Positions 8,218 to 17,914 of a stretch of DNA of 64,000 nucleotides are shown here, in pieces. Below the pieces are notes generated by a model. The model was not told the origin of the DNA and ran no database searches. It was given only the letters and a program-made list of their open reading frames with translations. How positions within the stretch are numbered: the first letter of the stretch is position 1; each line of letters opens with the position of its first letter. Origin of the DNA: an uncultured Oscillospiraceae bacterium (GTDB lineage: Bacteria; Bacillota; Clostridia; Oscillospirales; Ruminococcaceae). The translations under genes were made by a program, and so were the position numbers. The stretch covers positions 186,396 through 250,395 of the forward strand of contig CAJUHS010000001.1 of the NCBI GenBank assembly GCA_910586535.1, in the 5' to 3' direction.

Positions 8218-8346
8218 TGCGTTTCCTCCTTTTCTTGTCGGTTAGTCGATTTGTGCAGGCATTTATATTCCGTATCAATGTGTTTAATAATATCGAAGGC
8301 TTACTGCTTTGCCGTCTGATATTCTTTTTATAAGCCTCCTGAAATA

Positions 8347-8375
8347 ATTATAACATATTATTTTCATAATTTCAA
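8347..8375 (-). promoter_or_regulatory. promoter with long leader
   Basis: Minus strand: TTGAAA (8375-8370), 17 bases, TATAAT (8352-8347). The leader 8218-8340 contains an AGGAGG with no start codon after it, then a second AAAGGAGG before the gene. Confidence 0.65.
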
Positions 8376-8400
8376 CAGAAATTTATAAAAAACCTGCAAA

Positions 8401-8424
8401 AATTTTCCGCATAATTCTGCGGGT
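8401..8424 (-). terminator. possible terminator of the Gld-type operon
   Basis: Short stem CCGCA/TGCGG (8407-8411, 8418-8422) followed on the minus strand by AAAATTTTT. It lies about 130 bases after the DUF4340 gene. The rest of 8425-8552 shows nothing recognisable. Confidence 0.4.
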
Positions 8425-8552
8425 CGGCGAAAAGCAATCAGGGATTCGGCCGTCCTTGTTTTTCTGCCGTTTTGCCTCGCCCTGAACGGGCAGCCTTACC
8501 AGTATACCGTGTTTCGGACAAAAAGCACGTCGAAATCCGTTGTCAAACTAAT

Positions 8553-10016
8553 TTACCAGTTAATTACAATTTCTTGGCCGTTTTCATAAAGCTCAAGGTT
8601 TTTGATGAACCTGTCAACGTAGGATTGCTGACATCTGTACTTGGATTCTCCGTTAAGGCGTACGACCGCCTGTCTGTTTCCGACGGGGATAAATTCAATA
8701 AAGTCTCCGCCGCCGTCCTTTGTGACGATCTCCACAGTGAGCGCGGGTTCTGCTGAAACGTCCTCGAAATAAAGCTCGCTACTGGGAGCGCGCAGGATAA
8801 ACTGGTAAAGATTTTTGAAAGCGTCTCCGTCAACCGCTTCGCCGTTGAGAGTAACCGCGAAATCGTCTGCGCCTCCCGCAAATTCAAATCTCATATCCTT
8901 GCTTTCGCACATAATATTCAGCTTTTCGAGGTCGTACACATAATTGCTTGTGTACATCGTGGTAACAATATCCAAAGGCTTTACGGTCAGCCACGGCAGA
9001 CTGCTTTCCGTAAAAATATAGATAATGTCGATTCCGTCCACATAAACGAATCTGCCCTCTTTTTTTCCTTCCTCATTGATAAACTCGTTTCCTATTCTGA
9101 AGTGGAGAACGTCTCCGCCGTTTATTTCAGCTGTTACCTCAGCCGCTGGAGTGTTCATGCCGCTTTTTTCAAGGTCATCCTCGTTGGGATTGAGCACGGC
9201 AAGATCGCTTGCGGTGAGTCCGAAGATACCGCTTGTAACACCCGAAGACGTCTCGGGGTTAAGGTCGCGGAAAACAGGCTCGCTCAGAACATAGGTCGAA
9301 GAGTTTGCCACCATGCTGTCTTCATCGTCAAGACGCACGTCGTACTCGATAATAATATCGTAATCAATGTCAGCGCGGCTTACCGTCAGCTTATTTATTC
9401 TGCTGTAGTCGGTAGTATCGTTCTCATCCTTGGAAGCCTGAACACTGTAAACGGTTTTGTTTATAAGAGCGTACTTGTCTTCAAGAAAACAGCTGAGAGC
9501 CGTGTTGAATACGGTGTAGACCTTAGGATCGCCCTCAAGCATAACGTAACGTTTTGTTTCCTCCGGAGTAAGGTTTCCGATGATAAGCTTTTTAACGGTA
9601 TTGCTACTGTCGGAAAATTCTGCGGTAAAGGTAGCCGAGGGAGTATCCAGACCGTAAATGGAGATGTCCTCGGGAGCTTCGACTACGGTCTGCTGCGCGG
9701 TAAGGCTCGAAGAATTTTCCACAAGCTTTGTCATAACGCTTCCGCTGAGAGGGAGATTGGCTATCGAAGCCACAGTCCATACCGAAGAGTCGCCCTCTCC
9801 CACGCGTATCACCTCATATGTGCCTTTCTCGTTTTCGATAGTAAGCTTTGCAAGATCGCCCGGAGCCTTGTCGTACAGAAGAGAAGTGGTTACCTCCTCC
9901 TCGCCGGAGTCAGCCTCCTCTTCCTCCGGAGCGGTTTTCATCAGCAGGAACGCCGCTCCTCCGAGAACCGCCGCGATAACGCAGATAATAATTATTAACC
10001 TGATATTTTTTTTCAT
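8553..10016 (-). CDS. DUF4340 protein of a Gld-type ABC system
   Basis: 487 residues from ATG 10016. This start is chosen because AGGAGGAG precedes it, and its A overlaps the stop of the previous gene (TAATG), implying translational coupling. An upstream ATG at 10040 is less likely. There is an N-terminal membrane anchor (about 4-23), an acidic spacer and a long extracytoplasmic beta-rich part with YGLDTPSATFT and KLIIGN, as in DUF4340 proteins. The family partners GldG-like proteins and an ABC exporter, and the transported substrate is unknown. Last gene of the operon. Confidence 0.85.
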   Translation of the reverse strand: MKKNIRLIIIICVIAAVLGGAAFLLMKTAPEEEEADSGEEEVTTSLLYDKAPGDLAKLTIENEKGTYEVIRVGEGDSSVWTVASIANLPLSGSVMTKLVENSSSLTAQQTVVEAPEDISIYGLDTPSATFTAEFSDSSNTVKKLIIGNLTPEETKRYVMLEGDPKVYTVFNTALSCFLEDKYALINKTVYSVQASKDENDTTDYSRINKLTVSRADIDYDIIIEYDVRLDDEDSMVANSSTYVLSEPVFRDLNPETSSGVTSGIFGLTASDLAVLNPNEDDLEKSGMNTPAAEVTAEINGGDVLHFRIGNEFINEEGKKEGRFVYVDGIDIIYIFTESSLPWLTVKPLDIVTTMYTSNYVYDLEKLNIMCESKDMRFEFAGGADDFAVTLNGEAVDGDAFKNLYQFILRAPSSELYFEDVSAEPALTVEIVTKDGGGDFIEFIPVGNRQAVVRLNGESKYRCQQSYVDRFIKNLELYENGQEIVINW

Positions 10017-11539
10017 TACTTGTGTCTCCTCCTGAGCCATACGGCGATCCCGATAACAGCCGCCGCTCCCGGAACAACAAACATAAATACTACTCTCATA
10101 GCCGAAATCTGGGATTCGGTAGCCTGATATGTCTGTCCGGAAAGGTCTTTGTCAAGAATGTCAATACCGCTTTCCTTTCCGGAAACCTTATTTATTATTG
10201 AAATGAAATAATCGCCGTTGTTGAAATAGGTCTGGCTTGTATAGCCGTTGTTGAGCACATAATCCGAACCTATAACAAGAATATTGGAGAGAAGCTGCTC
10301 GTTGTCCTTGAAAACGTACTTGCTGGAAAGAGTCATAAGGGGTATGCTTTTTTCCTCGATCTCGGGCATAACGCCTGTTTCAGCATACTCTCTGGTCATT
10401 TCCTCGGTCAGGTAGTAGCCTGTCTCCGCGGTATTAAGCAGCGAGTACGCCGAAACATTTCCGCGGTGCTCAAAAAGAATTTCAAGAGGTCTGACATAAG
10501 CGGCTGCCACGGGATTTTCAAGAGTCTCGTCAGGAATGCCTCCGGTATAGTTTGTCTCCGCACCGTCGCCGGTGGAGATAGTGCCGCTGTCGCCGATATA
10601 GGTCACAAAGCCGTAGCCTCCAGAACCCCCAAGTATATTCTGCTGATTGCTGTCGCTGACAATACCGCTGACTACCTTGACTCCCCATTCAGCCAGGAAA
10701 GCGTCGATATTCGGTGTGGGATTCTGGGACGTGCTTGCAAGGTATATCATGTTTTTTCCGTAGTTTCCGTCGTTTTCCATGAAGTTGTAGAGCTTGTCCA
10801 CCAGTTCCTCGGAAAAGTCGTTCAGCGGAGAATTTACAATGATAAGCGAAGCCTCCGCGGGAATTTCCTCCGTAAGAGGGTCAATTTTCACAACGTCGAA
10901 TCCGTCGTCCTCGAGCATTGACCGGACGTTTCCTTCTACTGCGCTTTCGGTGATGATATCAAGATAAACCGCAGTTTTGGGATCCGGGTCGGTGATATAC
11001 ATTATCGCCGACGTAAGGGTCTTTTCCGCCTTTGAGGAAACGATACTCTGGGACATTGTGTAGTAGTTTATCTCGGTATTGAACAGGTCGTTTACAGAAA
11101 TAACTCTTATACGCTTGGTGTCCTCGTTGAAAAGCACGATGCTGTTCTCGGAAATGCTTCCGCTGTAGTACTGCTTATACTTGTCAACGTATGTCGGGTT
11201 TACTGTCATATCTATAAAATTGAGGGATATTTTATCGCTTCCCGCAGCATACTTTTTCAGCACCTCGTACGCCTGCTTGATATATTTGCTTTCCGAGGTC
11301 TGGAAGTATGTCTCGTCAACGGTAGTGCATATTTCCACCTTTTCGTTCAGCTTTGCAAGATAATCCTTTGTCTCATCGGTAATAGCGAAGTCCTTGTTGG
11401 GAGTAAGGTCAAGGTTCATGTTCACCCTGTCCGAAAACAGCGCGACGATCACGTTTATAAGGATCACAAGCACGATAACCGCAACGGTTATCGCCATTGC
11501 AGCCGTACCGTATTTAAGCTTTTTGGTATTTATTTTCAT
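10016..11539 (-). CDS. GldG-like ABC-associated extracytoplasmic protein
   Basis: 507 residues. A first membrane segment (about 13-36) is followed by the NxDLTPNKDFAIT stretch typical of the GldG/ABC_transp_aux family, a large extracytoplasmic domain, then a C-terminal membrane helix (about 480-500) and an RRRHK tail. Together with the ATPase and permease upstream it should form a membrane complex. In Bacteroidetes GldAFG supports gliding, but in Firmicutes the role is unknown. Its stop overlaps the DUF4340 start by one base. Confidence 0.85.
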   Translation of the reverse strand: MKINTKKLKYGTAAMAITVAVIVLVILINVIVALFSDRVNMNLDLTPNKDFAITDETKDYLAKLNEKVEICTTVDETYFQTSESKYIKQAYEVLKKYAAGSDKISLNFIDMTVNPTYVDKYKQYYSGSISENSIVLFNEDTKRIRVISVNDLFNTEINYYTMSQSIVSSKAEKTLTSAIMYITDPDPKTAVYLDIITESAVEGNVRSMLEDDGFDVVKIDPLTEEIPAEASLIIVNSPLNDFSEELVDKLYNFMENDGNYGKNMIYLASTSQNPTPNIDAFLAEWGVKVVSGIVSDSNQQNILGGSGGYGFVTYIGDSGTISTGDGAETNYTGGIPDETLENPVAAAYVRPLEILFEHRGNVSAYSLLNTAETGYYLTEEMTREYAETGVMPEIEEKSIPLMTLSSKYVFKDNEQLLSNILVIGSDYVLNNGYTSQTYFNNGDYFISIINKVSGKESGIDILDKDLSGQTYQATESQISAMRVVFMFVVPGAAAVIGIAVWLRRRHK

Positions 11540-11569
11540 AGCAATAGCTCCTTTCTCAGTTATGAACTG

Positions 11570-12277
11570 TCACGCCCAGCGGCGCTTTTCAAGAGCGCGC
11601 ACCGTGAGAAAGTTAAATATGAAAATTATGCTGACAAAGAAAATAATGTTTGGCACGCTGAAAAGTCCCGTGGAGAACTCGGCATACCTGCTGTAAAATC
11701 CCAGCGACACCATAACAGTTCTGAGCCATTCGACCTGAACGATACCCGAAAGCATATCTATCATAAAGAAAAACATTATTATGATGAAGCTGATTATTGC
11801 CGCCACCACCTGACTTTCCGTCATTGCGGACACAAACAGGCCGATAGCTATAAAGCTTGCGCCGAGCATAACAAGAGCGGCTAAATTTCCGATAACGGTA
11901 GCCCACGCAAGATATCCTGAAAGTCCGAAAAGAACTACCGCATACACCGCATAAACAGCTATTGCGCAAAGGAAAACACAGGTCGCCGCAAGAAATTTTC
12001 CCATTACCACGGAGAAAAGATTTACGGGAGCCGTAAGCAGACACTGGTCGGTTTTCTGCCGTTTTTCCTCGGTAAACAGCCGCATGGTAAGCAGGGGCAG
12101 CAGTATCATCAGGATATTGAACGCGCACTGGAAAACATAGGACATATCCGTCAGACCGTAGTAAACATTATAGTTGACAAAGTAAGTCGCCGTGTAAAGA
12201 TAGAACACGGTAATGAAAATGTAAGCAATAGGCGAGGTGAAATAAGCCTTCAGCTCGCGCCTGAAAATTGCGCCCAT
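11570..12277 (-). CDS. ABC transporter permease, GldF/ABC-2 type
   Basis: 235 residues with about six hydrophobic segments. The N-terminal RRELKAYFTSPIAYIFI motif is characteristic of GldF-like permeases. It should form the membrane channel driven by the ATPase encoded just upstream. Start and ATPase stop overlap by one base (TAATG), so the two subunits are made in step. Confidence 0.9.
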   Translation of the reverse strand: MGAIFRRELKAYFTSPIAYIFITVFYLYTATYFVNYNVYYGLTDMSYVFQCAFNILMILLPLLTMRLFTEEKRQKTDQCLLTAPVNLFSVVMGKFLAATCVFLCAIAVYAVYAVVLFGLSGYLAWATVIGNLAALVMLGASFIAIGLFVSAMTESQVVAAIISFIIIMFFFMIDMLSGIVQVEWLRTVMVSLGFYSRYAEFSTGLFSVPNIIFFVSIIFIFNFLTVRALEKRRWA

Positions 12278-13338
12278 TATTCCTCAGCCTCCTTTGAATT
12301 TTCATCTGCGGTTTTCCCGCTGTTTTCCTCAGCAGAGGATTTTTCTTCATCTGCGGAAGCCGTCTCCGCTTTATACCCGGAGGACTTTTTCATTTTCAGC
12401 TCAAAGCTGTCGTCCATTGTTATTTTCAGGAAGATGTCCTCCAAAGTCATCTCGGAGGATTTGAGCCCTAAAATTATCCAGTTTCTTGCCGCAACTCTCT
12501 TAAATAGCTCGCGGCGGATATCAGCGTCTTCTTTTGTCTCTATCTCGTAGTCGTACACGCCCTTTTCCCGCTCCATATCTGCTGAAACGGAAATTACCCC
12601 GGAAATGCCCTTTATTGTTTTCAGGACTTCCTCACGCGCTCCGTCGATACGTGCTATGAGCCTGTAGTCGGTAGTAATGTTTTTGGTAAGATTTTCCGTG
12701 GTATCGTCCGCAGCAATCTTTCCCTTGTTGATGATTATTACCCTGTCGCACACCGCCTGTATCTCGGGCAGAATGTGTGAGGACAGAATAACCGTGTGCT
12801 TTTTGCCAAGCTTTTTGATAAGCGTCCTTATCTCGATTATCTGCTTGGGGTCGAGACCTACCGTAGGCTCGTCCAGGATAAGGATAGGGGGATTTCCTAT
12901 CAAGGCCTGTGCAAGACCCACTCTCTGCTTGTAGCCCTTTGAAAGATTGCGGATTATACGTTCGTAAACGTCGGTTATCTTGACAAGTCCGCAAACGTCT
13001 TCAAGGTGAGCTTTGCGCGGAATTTTGCATTTTTTCAGGTCGTACACGAAATTGAGATAATCCTTGACCGTCATGTCAAGATAGAGGGGAGGTATCTCGG
13101 GGAGATAACCTATATTTTTCTTTGCGTTAATGGGGTCGTCAAGAATATCAACACCGTTTATCAGCGCCTTTCCCGACGTTGAGGAAATGTACCCAGTAAG
13201 CATATTCATTGTCGTGGACTTGCCCGCGCCGTTTGGTCCGAGGAAACCGAGTATCTCCCCGTCGTTCACGGTAAAGGTAAGGCTGTCCACAGCTTTTTTT
13301 GCGCCGTACTGCTTTGTAAGGTTCTGAACTTCTATCAT
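12277..13338 (-). CDS. ABC transporter ATP-binding protein, GldA-like
   Basis: 353 residues. Walker A GPNGAGKST (about 35-43), signature LSKGYKQRVGLAQAL, Walker B ILILDEPTVGLDP and the switch His (SSHILPE) are all intact. The CcmA/NatA-like C-terminal domain (about 220-300) is followed by an unusual tail of about 40 residues that is acidic, serine/lysine-rich and low in complexity. First gene of the four-gene operon. A 17-base palindrome (13412-13428) lies in its upstream region and may be an operator. Confidence 0.92.
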   Translation of the reverse strand: MIEVQNLTKQYGAKKAVDSLTFTVNDGEILGFLGPNGAGKSTTMNMLTGYISSTSGKALINGVDILDDPINAKKNIGYLPEIPPLYLDMTVKDYLNFVYDLKKCKIPRKAHLEDVCGLVKITDVYERIIRNLSKGYKQRVGLAQALIGNPPILILDEPTVGLDPKQIIEIRTLIKKLGKKHTVILSSHILPEIQAVCDRVIIINKGKIAADDTTENLTKNITTDYRLIARIDGAREEVLKTIKGISGVISVSADMEREKGVYDYEIETKEDADIRRELFKRVAARNWIILGLKSSEMTLEDIFLKITMDDSFELKMKKSSGYKAETASADEEKSSAEENSGKTADENSKEAEE

Positions 13339-13411
13339 GCAGCAGACCTCCTTTTAGGATTTTTTACGTTATCATAATAATACGTTCCATATTTTATCAG
13401 CATAATGTGTA

Positions 13412-13428
13412 TAACCTGTGACAGGTTA
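13412..13428. promoter_or_regulatory. perfect 17-base palindrome, operator candidate
   Basis: TAACCTGTGACAGGTTA reads the same on both strands, with 8-base arms around one central base. A second palindrome, GTTAAT-AAAA-ATTAAC (13425-13440), overlaps its right end. Both lie between gltX and the GldA-like ABC operon, about 75-100 bases upstream of the ATPase start. No regulator gene is adjacent. Confidence 0.6.
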
Positions 13429-13478
13429 ATAAAAATTAACAAACTTAACGGAACAAATTATCTGTACACACAAAATAC

Positions 13479-14939
13479 TCAGGACAACTGTTCCAAAGCT
13501 TTTTTAATACGCGCGATACTGTCGTTTTTACCCAGTATCGCCGCAAGCTCTATCCCTCCGCCGGGAGTCATTGCCTTGCCCGAAAGAGCGGCTCTCATAG
13601 GCAGGAGCACCCAGCCGTTTTTTACGCCCAGCTTTTCTATCTCGGCGAATACGGCGGCGTGGATATTTTCCTCGTTCCAGTTTTCCCCGGAAATATTCTC
13701 CAGTACGGGCAGTACCGCCTGCAAAGCCGGCAGGGCCGTTTCCGCGCTGGTTTTCATCTTCTTGTTAAAGAACAGCTCGTTATCGTATTCACGAAGCTCG
13801 TCAATAAAATCAACCTTTTCGGGGATATCTGACAGCAGCTCGGTACGGGGCTGCAAGGTCTTTACAAGCACGTCAAGGTCAATATCCTCCCGCTTGCAGG
13901 TCTGCCTGATATAGGGCAGAGCCAAAGCCTTGAACTCCTCATGGGGAAGCTTTCTCAGCCACTCCGCGTTGATCGCGGTCATCTTGACGGGGTCGAAGAT
14001 AGCGGGGGATTTTGAAAGTCCGCCGATGTCAAATTCCTTGATAAGTTCGTCAAGAGTGAAGATTTCCTGTTCGCTCTTGGGAGCCCAGCCCAAAAGCGCG
14101 ATATAGTTCAGTATTGCGGGAATATAGTAGCCTCTTTCAACAAAGTCGCCGAAGTAAGCGTCGCCGTCCCGCTTTGAAAGCTTATGTGTAGCGTCCCTCA
14201 TGATACGCTCAACATGGATATATTCGGGAATTTCCCAGCCGAAAGCCTCATACAGAAGATTGTATTTCGGCGCGGAGGACAGGTACTCGTTTCCGCGTAC
14301 AACATGGGTAATTCCCATTAAATGGTCGTCCACAACGTTTGCAAAGTTGTATGTGGGCATACCGTCCGCTTTCAGAAGTATCTGGTCGTCCAGGTCGGCG
14401 TTGGGGACGGTTATGTCTCCGTAAAGCTCGTCGTGGAATGTTGTCTCGCCGTTAAGGGGTATCTTCTGCCTGATAACGTAGGGAGTGCCCTCTGCAAGAA
14501 GCCTGTCAACTTCTTCCTTGGGCAGGTCACGGCAGTGACGGTCGTAGGTGGGCGTAATGCCCTTTGCTTTCTGCTCCTCGTGAACCTGCTCCATGCGCTC
14601 CTTTGTGCAGAAGCAATAGTAAGCGTGACCCGACTTTACAAGCTGCTCGGCGTACTCCTTGAAAATACCCATTCTCTCCGACTGAACATAGGGACCCGCG
14701 GGTCCGCCGATGTCGGGACCTTCGTCCCAGTTAAGGCCGCATTTTCTCAGGGTATCGTAGATAACGTCGGTAGCGCCCTCCACATAACGTCCCTGATCAG
14801 TGTCCTCAATGCGGAGTATAAATTTTCCTCCGTATTTTTTTGCGATAATATATGTGTACAGCGCGGTGCGCAGGTTGCCTATGTGCATAAAGCCAGTAGG
14901 ACTGGGAGCAAACCGCGTTCTGACGTTTTCTGTTTTCAT
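13479..14939 (-). CDS. gltX: glutamyl-tRNA synthetase
   Basis: 486 residues, normal for bacterial GluRS. It has the class I motifs HIGN in PSPTGFMHIGN (about 14-24) and KLSKRDGD (KMSKS-like loop, about 250). A zinc-type cysteine cluster is visible in YYCFCTKE. It charges tRNA(Glu) with glutamate in the cytoplasm. It starts 22 bases after ribF and is probably the distal gene of the nusA/infB operon. Whether it is the discriminating or non-discriminating form depends on gatCAB, which is not in view. Confidence 0.95.
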   Translation of the reverse strand: MKTENVRTRFAPSPTGFMHIGNLRTALYTYIIAKKYGGKFILRIEDTDQGRYVEGATDVIYDTLRKCGLNWDEGPDIGGPAGPYVQSERMGIFKEYAEQLVKSGHAYYCFCTKERMEQVHEEQKAKGITPTYDRHCRDLPKEEVDRLLAEGTPYVIRQKIPLNGETTFHDELYGDITVPNADLDDQILLKADGMPTYNFANVVDDHLMGITHVVRGNEYLSSAPKYNLLYEAFGWEIPEYIHVERIMRDATHKLSKRDGDAYFGDFVERGYYIPAILNYIALLGWAPKSEQEIFTLDELIKEFDIGGLSKSPAIFDPVKMTAINAEWLRKLPHEEFKALALPYIRQTCKREDIDLDVLVKTLQPRTELLSDIPEKVDFIDELREYDNELFFNKKMKTSAETALPALQAVLPVLENISGENWNEENIHAAVFAEIEKLGVKNGWVLLPMRAALSGKAMTPGGGIELAAILGKNDSIARIKKALEQLS

Positions 14940-14961
14940 TCCGGATCATGTCCTTTCAGTT

Positions 14962-15933
14962 TTATTTCTCGGCAGCGTCTGCGTTTGGTTGAGTCTCGCA
15001 AAGAAGCCGTACCTTATCGGGAACAGTGCGCGCTTTTTCAACGTCCGCGGCAATACAGGCTTTAAGCTCGTCCACGTCTGCAAATTTCCGTTCAGGACGC
15101 AGAAACGCAGTAAGAGTTACCTTGGCCGTTTCGCCGTAAAGCTCCTCTCCCGAATAGTCTATTATGTAGGTCTCCGCAAGAGGGGCGTCACTGCCTACGG
15201 TAGGCTTCACGCCAATGTTTGTAACGCTTTTGTAAATACCTCCGCAGACCTCCGTCCGCGAAGCGTATACGCCGTATTTGGGTACGATCTGCCGTTTTGG
15301 AAAATACTGGTTTATGGTAGGAAAATCAAGAGTCCTGCCCAGCTTTCTTCCGTAAGCAACGGGCATCTTCAAAGCAAAACCCGAACCCATAAGCAGATTG
15401 GCGCGCTCTATTTTCCCCTCGCGGATAAGACCGCGTATCATTGTGGATGATATCCTTTCGCCGAAGTTTTCCGTTACCTTTGGCACGGAGTACAGCTTTA
15501 TGCCGTGTCTTCTGCAAAGTACGTCAAGCTCTCTGACTCCCCATTTCGCGCCATTGCCGAAGCGGAAATCCTCTCCGCATACGGCACATTTCGCGTTAAA
15601 TTTATCGCACAGAACAAGCTGAACGAACCCGTCTCCGTCCAAATCCTTAAAATTGGCAAAATCGGGGGAGTACACATATTTGACCCCGAGACCCTCCAGC
15701 AGCTCGAACTTCATATCGCGGGAAAGGATATAGTCTACACCGCCCGTTCCCTTTGACGTAACGCTCGATGTATCGAAAGTAAACACCGCAGGCTCAGCTC
15801 CGGGAGTTCTGCCCGCGATATCCGCCGCGTACCGTATAACTGTGCGGTGACCGTAATGAAGTCCGTCAAAAAGTCCCATGGCGACGACTGTTCCGCCGTC
15901 GGGAACGCTGTTTGTTCCCGTCAGATCTATCAT
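14962..15933 (-). CDS. ribF: bifunctional riboflavin kinase / FAD synthetase
   Basis: 323 residues from ATG 15933 (GTG 15939 is two codons upstream in frame). The N-terminal FMN adenylyltransferase domain has GLFDGLHYGHR and ISSTMIRGLI. The C-terminal riboflavin kinase domain has GRTLDFPTIN and NIGVKPTV. It converts riboflavin to FMN and then FAD. It follows truB, as in many Firmicutes nusA operons. Confidence 0.93.
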   Translation of the reverse strand: MIDLTGTNSVPDGGTVVAMGLFDGLHYGHRTVIRYAADIAGRTPGAEPAVFTFDTSSVTSKGTGGVDYILSRDMKFELLEGLGVKYVYSPDFANFKDLDGDGFVQLVLCDKFNAKCAVCGEDFRFGNGAKWGVRELDVLCRRHGIKLYSVPKVTENFGERISSTMIRGLIREGKIERANLLMGSGFALKMPVAYGRKLGRTLDFPTINQYFPKRQIVPKYGVYASRTEVCGGIYKSVTNIGVKPTVGSDAPLAETYIIDYSGEELYGETAKVTLTAFLRPERKFADVDELKACIAADVEKARTVPDKVRLLCETQPNADAAEK

Positions 15934-15989
15934 AAACACGACCGCTTTCCTATTCGGGAAAACGTGCCCTCCTCTCTCGGAAGTTTATA

Positions 15990-16910
15990 CTATAAATAAA
16001 AGTTTCTTTCAACTTTCAAAATACCGTTTTCATTGTCGGGTACGGCTGTGCCTATAAAGCCGCTCTCGCCGTAAACCCTTATCCGCTCCGATTTTGCGGG
16101 GACGCGTATCCTGTCAAGGTCAAGCTTTACGCCGTTTCTGTACATTCTTTCCTGCGCACCTTTAAGGTGCAGCGCGGGTAAGTCCGCAAACACGTCCTCA
16201 ATAGGCTTTATAAACGGCAGGAAATCGCCGCCGTTCTCCGCCGCCTTCTGGAGCTGCTCAAGTGTAACGCAGTCCTCAAGGGAAAATCCACATGCGTGAG
16301 TTCTCACAAGAGATGTCATTATCCCTCCGCACGCTAAAGCGTCTCCGATGTCATTTATCAGCGTTCGGATATAGGTACCCTTTGAGCAGGAGACCTCCAT
16401 CGTGCCGCTGCGGCTCTCATCATCGTAGTCCGAAAGCTCCAGCGAATAGACCGTAACAGTCCTTGCGGGACGTTCCACCGTCTTGCCCTCTCTGGCAAGC
16501 TCATAAAGACGCTTTCCGTTCACTGACACAGCCGAATACATAGGGGGTATCTGTTCAATGGTTCCCCGAAAGCTTTCCAGCGCGGACAAAAGCTTGTCCA
16601 TAGGAACAGCGTTACCGTTTTCGGACAAAACTGTTCCTGTACTGTCCTGCGTATCGGTCGTAACGCCTAAGCGGAATCCCGCAAGATAGGTCTTGTCATG
16701 ATCAGGGAGGATATCGCAGGCTTTCGCGGCACGTCCCGCAAAAACAGGAAGTACCCCCGTAGCCATAGGGTCGAGGGTACCTGCGTGACCGAGACGCTTC
16801 ATTTTAAGTATCCCCCGCATTTTTGCGATAACGTCAAAGCTTGTGAAGCCTGCTGGCTTATTCACGCAGATAATCCCGCAAAACTCCGTGCTCATGGTTA
16901 CGCCAGCCAT
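15990..16910 (-). CDS. truB: tRNA pseudouridine-55 synthase
   Basis: 306 residues. The catalytic motif GTLDPMATGVLP (Asp in the motif) and KPAGFTSFDV at the N-terminus identify TruB, which makes pseudouridine 55 in the tRNA T-loop. ATG 16910 overlaps the end of nrnA. A second in-frame ATG at 16895 would give the more typical short N-terminus; neither has a strong ribosome site, so the start is uncertain. Confidence 0.93.
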   Translation of the reverse strand: MAGVTMSTEFCGIICVNKPAGFTSFDVIAKMRGILKMKRLGHAGTLDPMATGVLPVFAGRAAKACDILPDHDKTYLAGFRLGVTTDTQDSTGTVLSENGNAVPMDKLLSALESFRGTIEQIPPMYSAVSVNGKRLYELAREGKTVERPARTVTVYSLELSDYDDESRSGTMEVSCSKGTYIRTLINDIGDALACGGIMTSLVRTHACGFSLEDCVTLEQLQKAAENGGDFLPFIKPIEDVFADLPALHLKGAQERMYRNGVKLDLDRIRVPAKSERIRVYGESGFIGTAVPDNENGILKVERNFYL

Positions 16911-17872
16911 AGGTCTATACCCATTTCTGGAGCTATTCCCGACAGAAGCCGCAGCTTAACGTCTGACAACGAACCTTCCAGAGTGCAGCCCGCCGCCTTG
17001 ACGTGACCTCCCCCGCCGAACTTGGCGCATATTGCGGACACATCTATATCCGACGCGGAACGCATTGATACCTTGAACTTGCCCTCGTCCTTTTCCTTGA
17101 TAATGACGCCCACCTGAACTCCCTCAAGCTGAACGCTCATTCCGGCAATTCCCTCAAATTCCTCTTGCGCAAGACCCGCCTTGCGTATAGTATCCAGAGT
17201 TACCGCGGCCATAGCGCACTTGTCGTCCAGATAATATTCCATTGCGGAATTTATATACTGCTCTACCTTGAGCCTCGCTTTGCTCTTTATGTCAAACATT
17301 TCGCGGTTTATGCGCTCGATATCTACACCCTGCTCCATAAGCTCCGCAGCGATAATGTGCGCAAGCTTTGTAGTATTGGCGTACTTGAAACAGCCTGTGT
17401 CGGTGGCTATCCCCGTGTAAAGACATTCGGCAATGCGCTTGTCAAGATCCGCGCCCATTTCAGTCAGTACCTGAAACAGCACCTCGCAGGTAGCGGAGGC
17501 GTCGGGGTAAAGCAGCAGACTTTTCGCATAACGCTCGTTTGAAACATGGTGGTCTATGCACAGATCAACGTAATCCGCATAGCCGTTCAGACGCGTTCCA
17601 AGCAGCTTTCTGTCCGCAACGTCCACCGCCACGATAGTTTCGGGAGTGAATTTCTGAGGTTCGTAGCCCTCGTACATAAAGCTGTATCTTTTGGGAAAAT
17701 CGTCGGAACACAGCACGTTTGCCTTTTTCCCCGCCTTGCGGAGAGCATAGCACAGCCCGAAGCCGCTGCCCATAGTGTCTCCGTCGGGGCTTTGGTGGGT
17801 CAGGATATAGAAATTATCACGGTTTGCGAGAAATTCCGCAGTTTCTTTAAGACCGGCAAGATCAGCGGTCAT
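16898..17872 (-). CDS. nrnA: DHH/DHHA1 phosphoesterase, NrnA-like
   Basis: 324 residues. Motifs: SPDGDTMGS (about 31-39), the DHH motif in IDHHVSN (about 108), and the C-terminal DHHA1 signature GGGGHVKAAG. The family degrades short RNAs and pAp with metal ions in the cytoplasm. It lies between rbfA and truB, its usual place. Start ATG 17872 has GGAG nine bases upstream. Confidence 0.92.
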   Translation of the reverse strand: MTADLAGLKETAEFLANRDNFYILTHQSPDGDTMGSGFGLCYALRKAGKKANVLCSDDFPKRYSFMYEGYEPQKFTPETIVAVDVADRKLLGTRLNGYADYVDLCIDHHVSNERYAKSLLLYPDASATCEVLFQVLTEMGADLDKRIAECLYTGIATDTGCFKYANTTKLAHIIAAELMEQGVDIERINREMFDIKSKARLKVEQYINSAMEYYLDDKCAMAAVTLDTIRKAGLAQEEFEGIAGMSVQLEGVQVGVIIKEKDEGKFKVSMRSASDIDVSAICAKFGGGGHVKAAGCTLEGSLSDVKLRLLSGIAPEMGIDLWLA

Positions 17873-17914
17873 AACGTCTCACTCCTTTATGTGCAGACCG
17901 AATAACCGGTTCGG

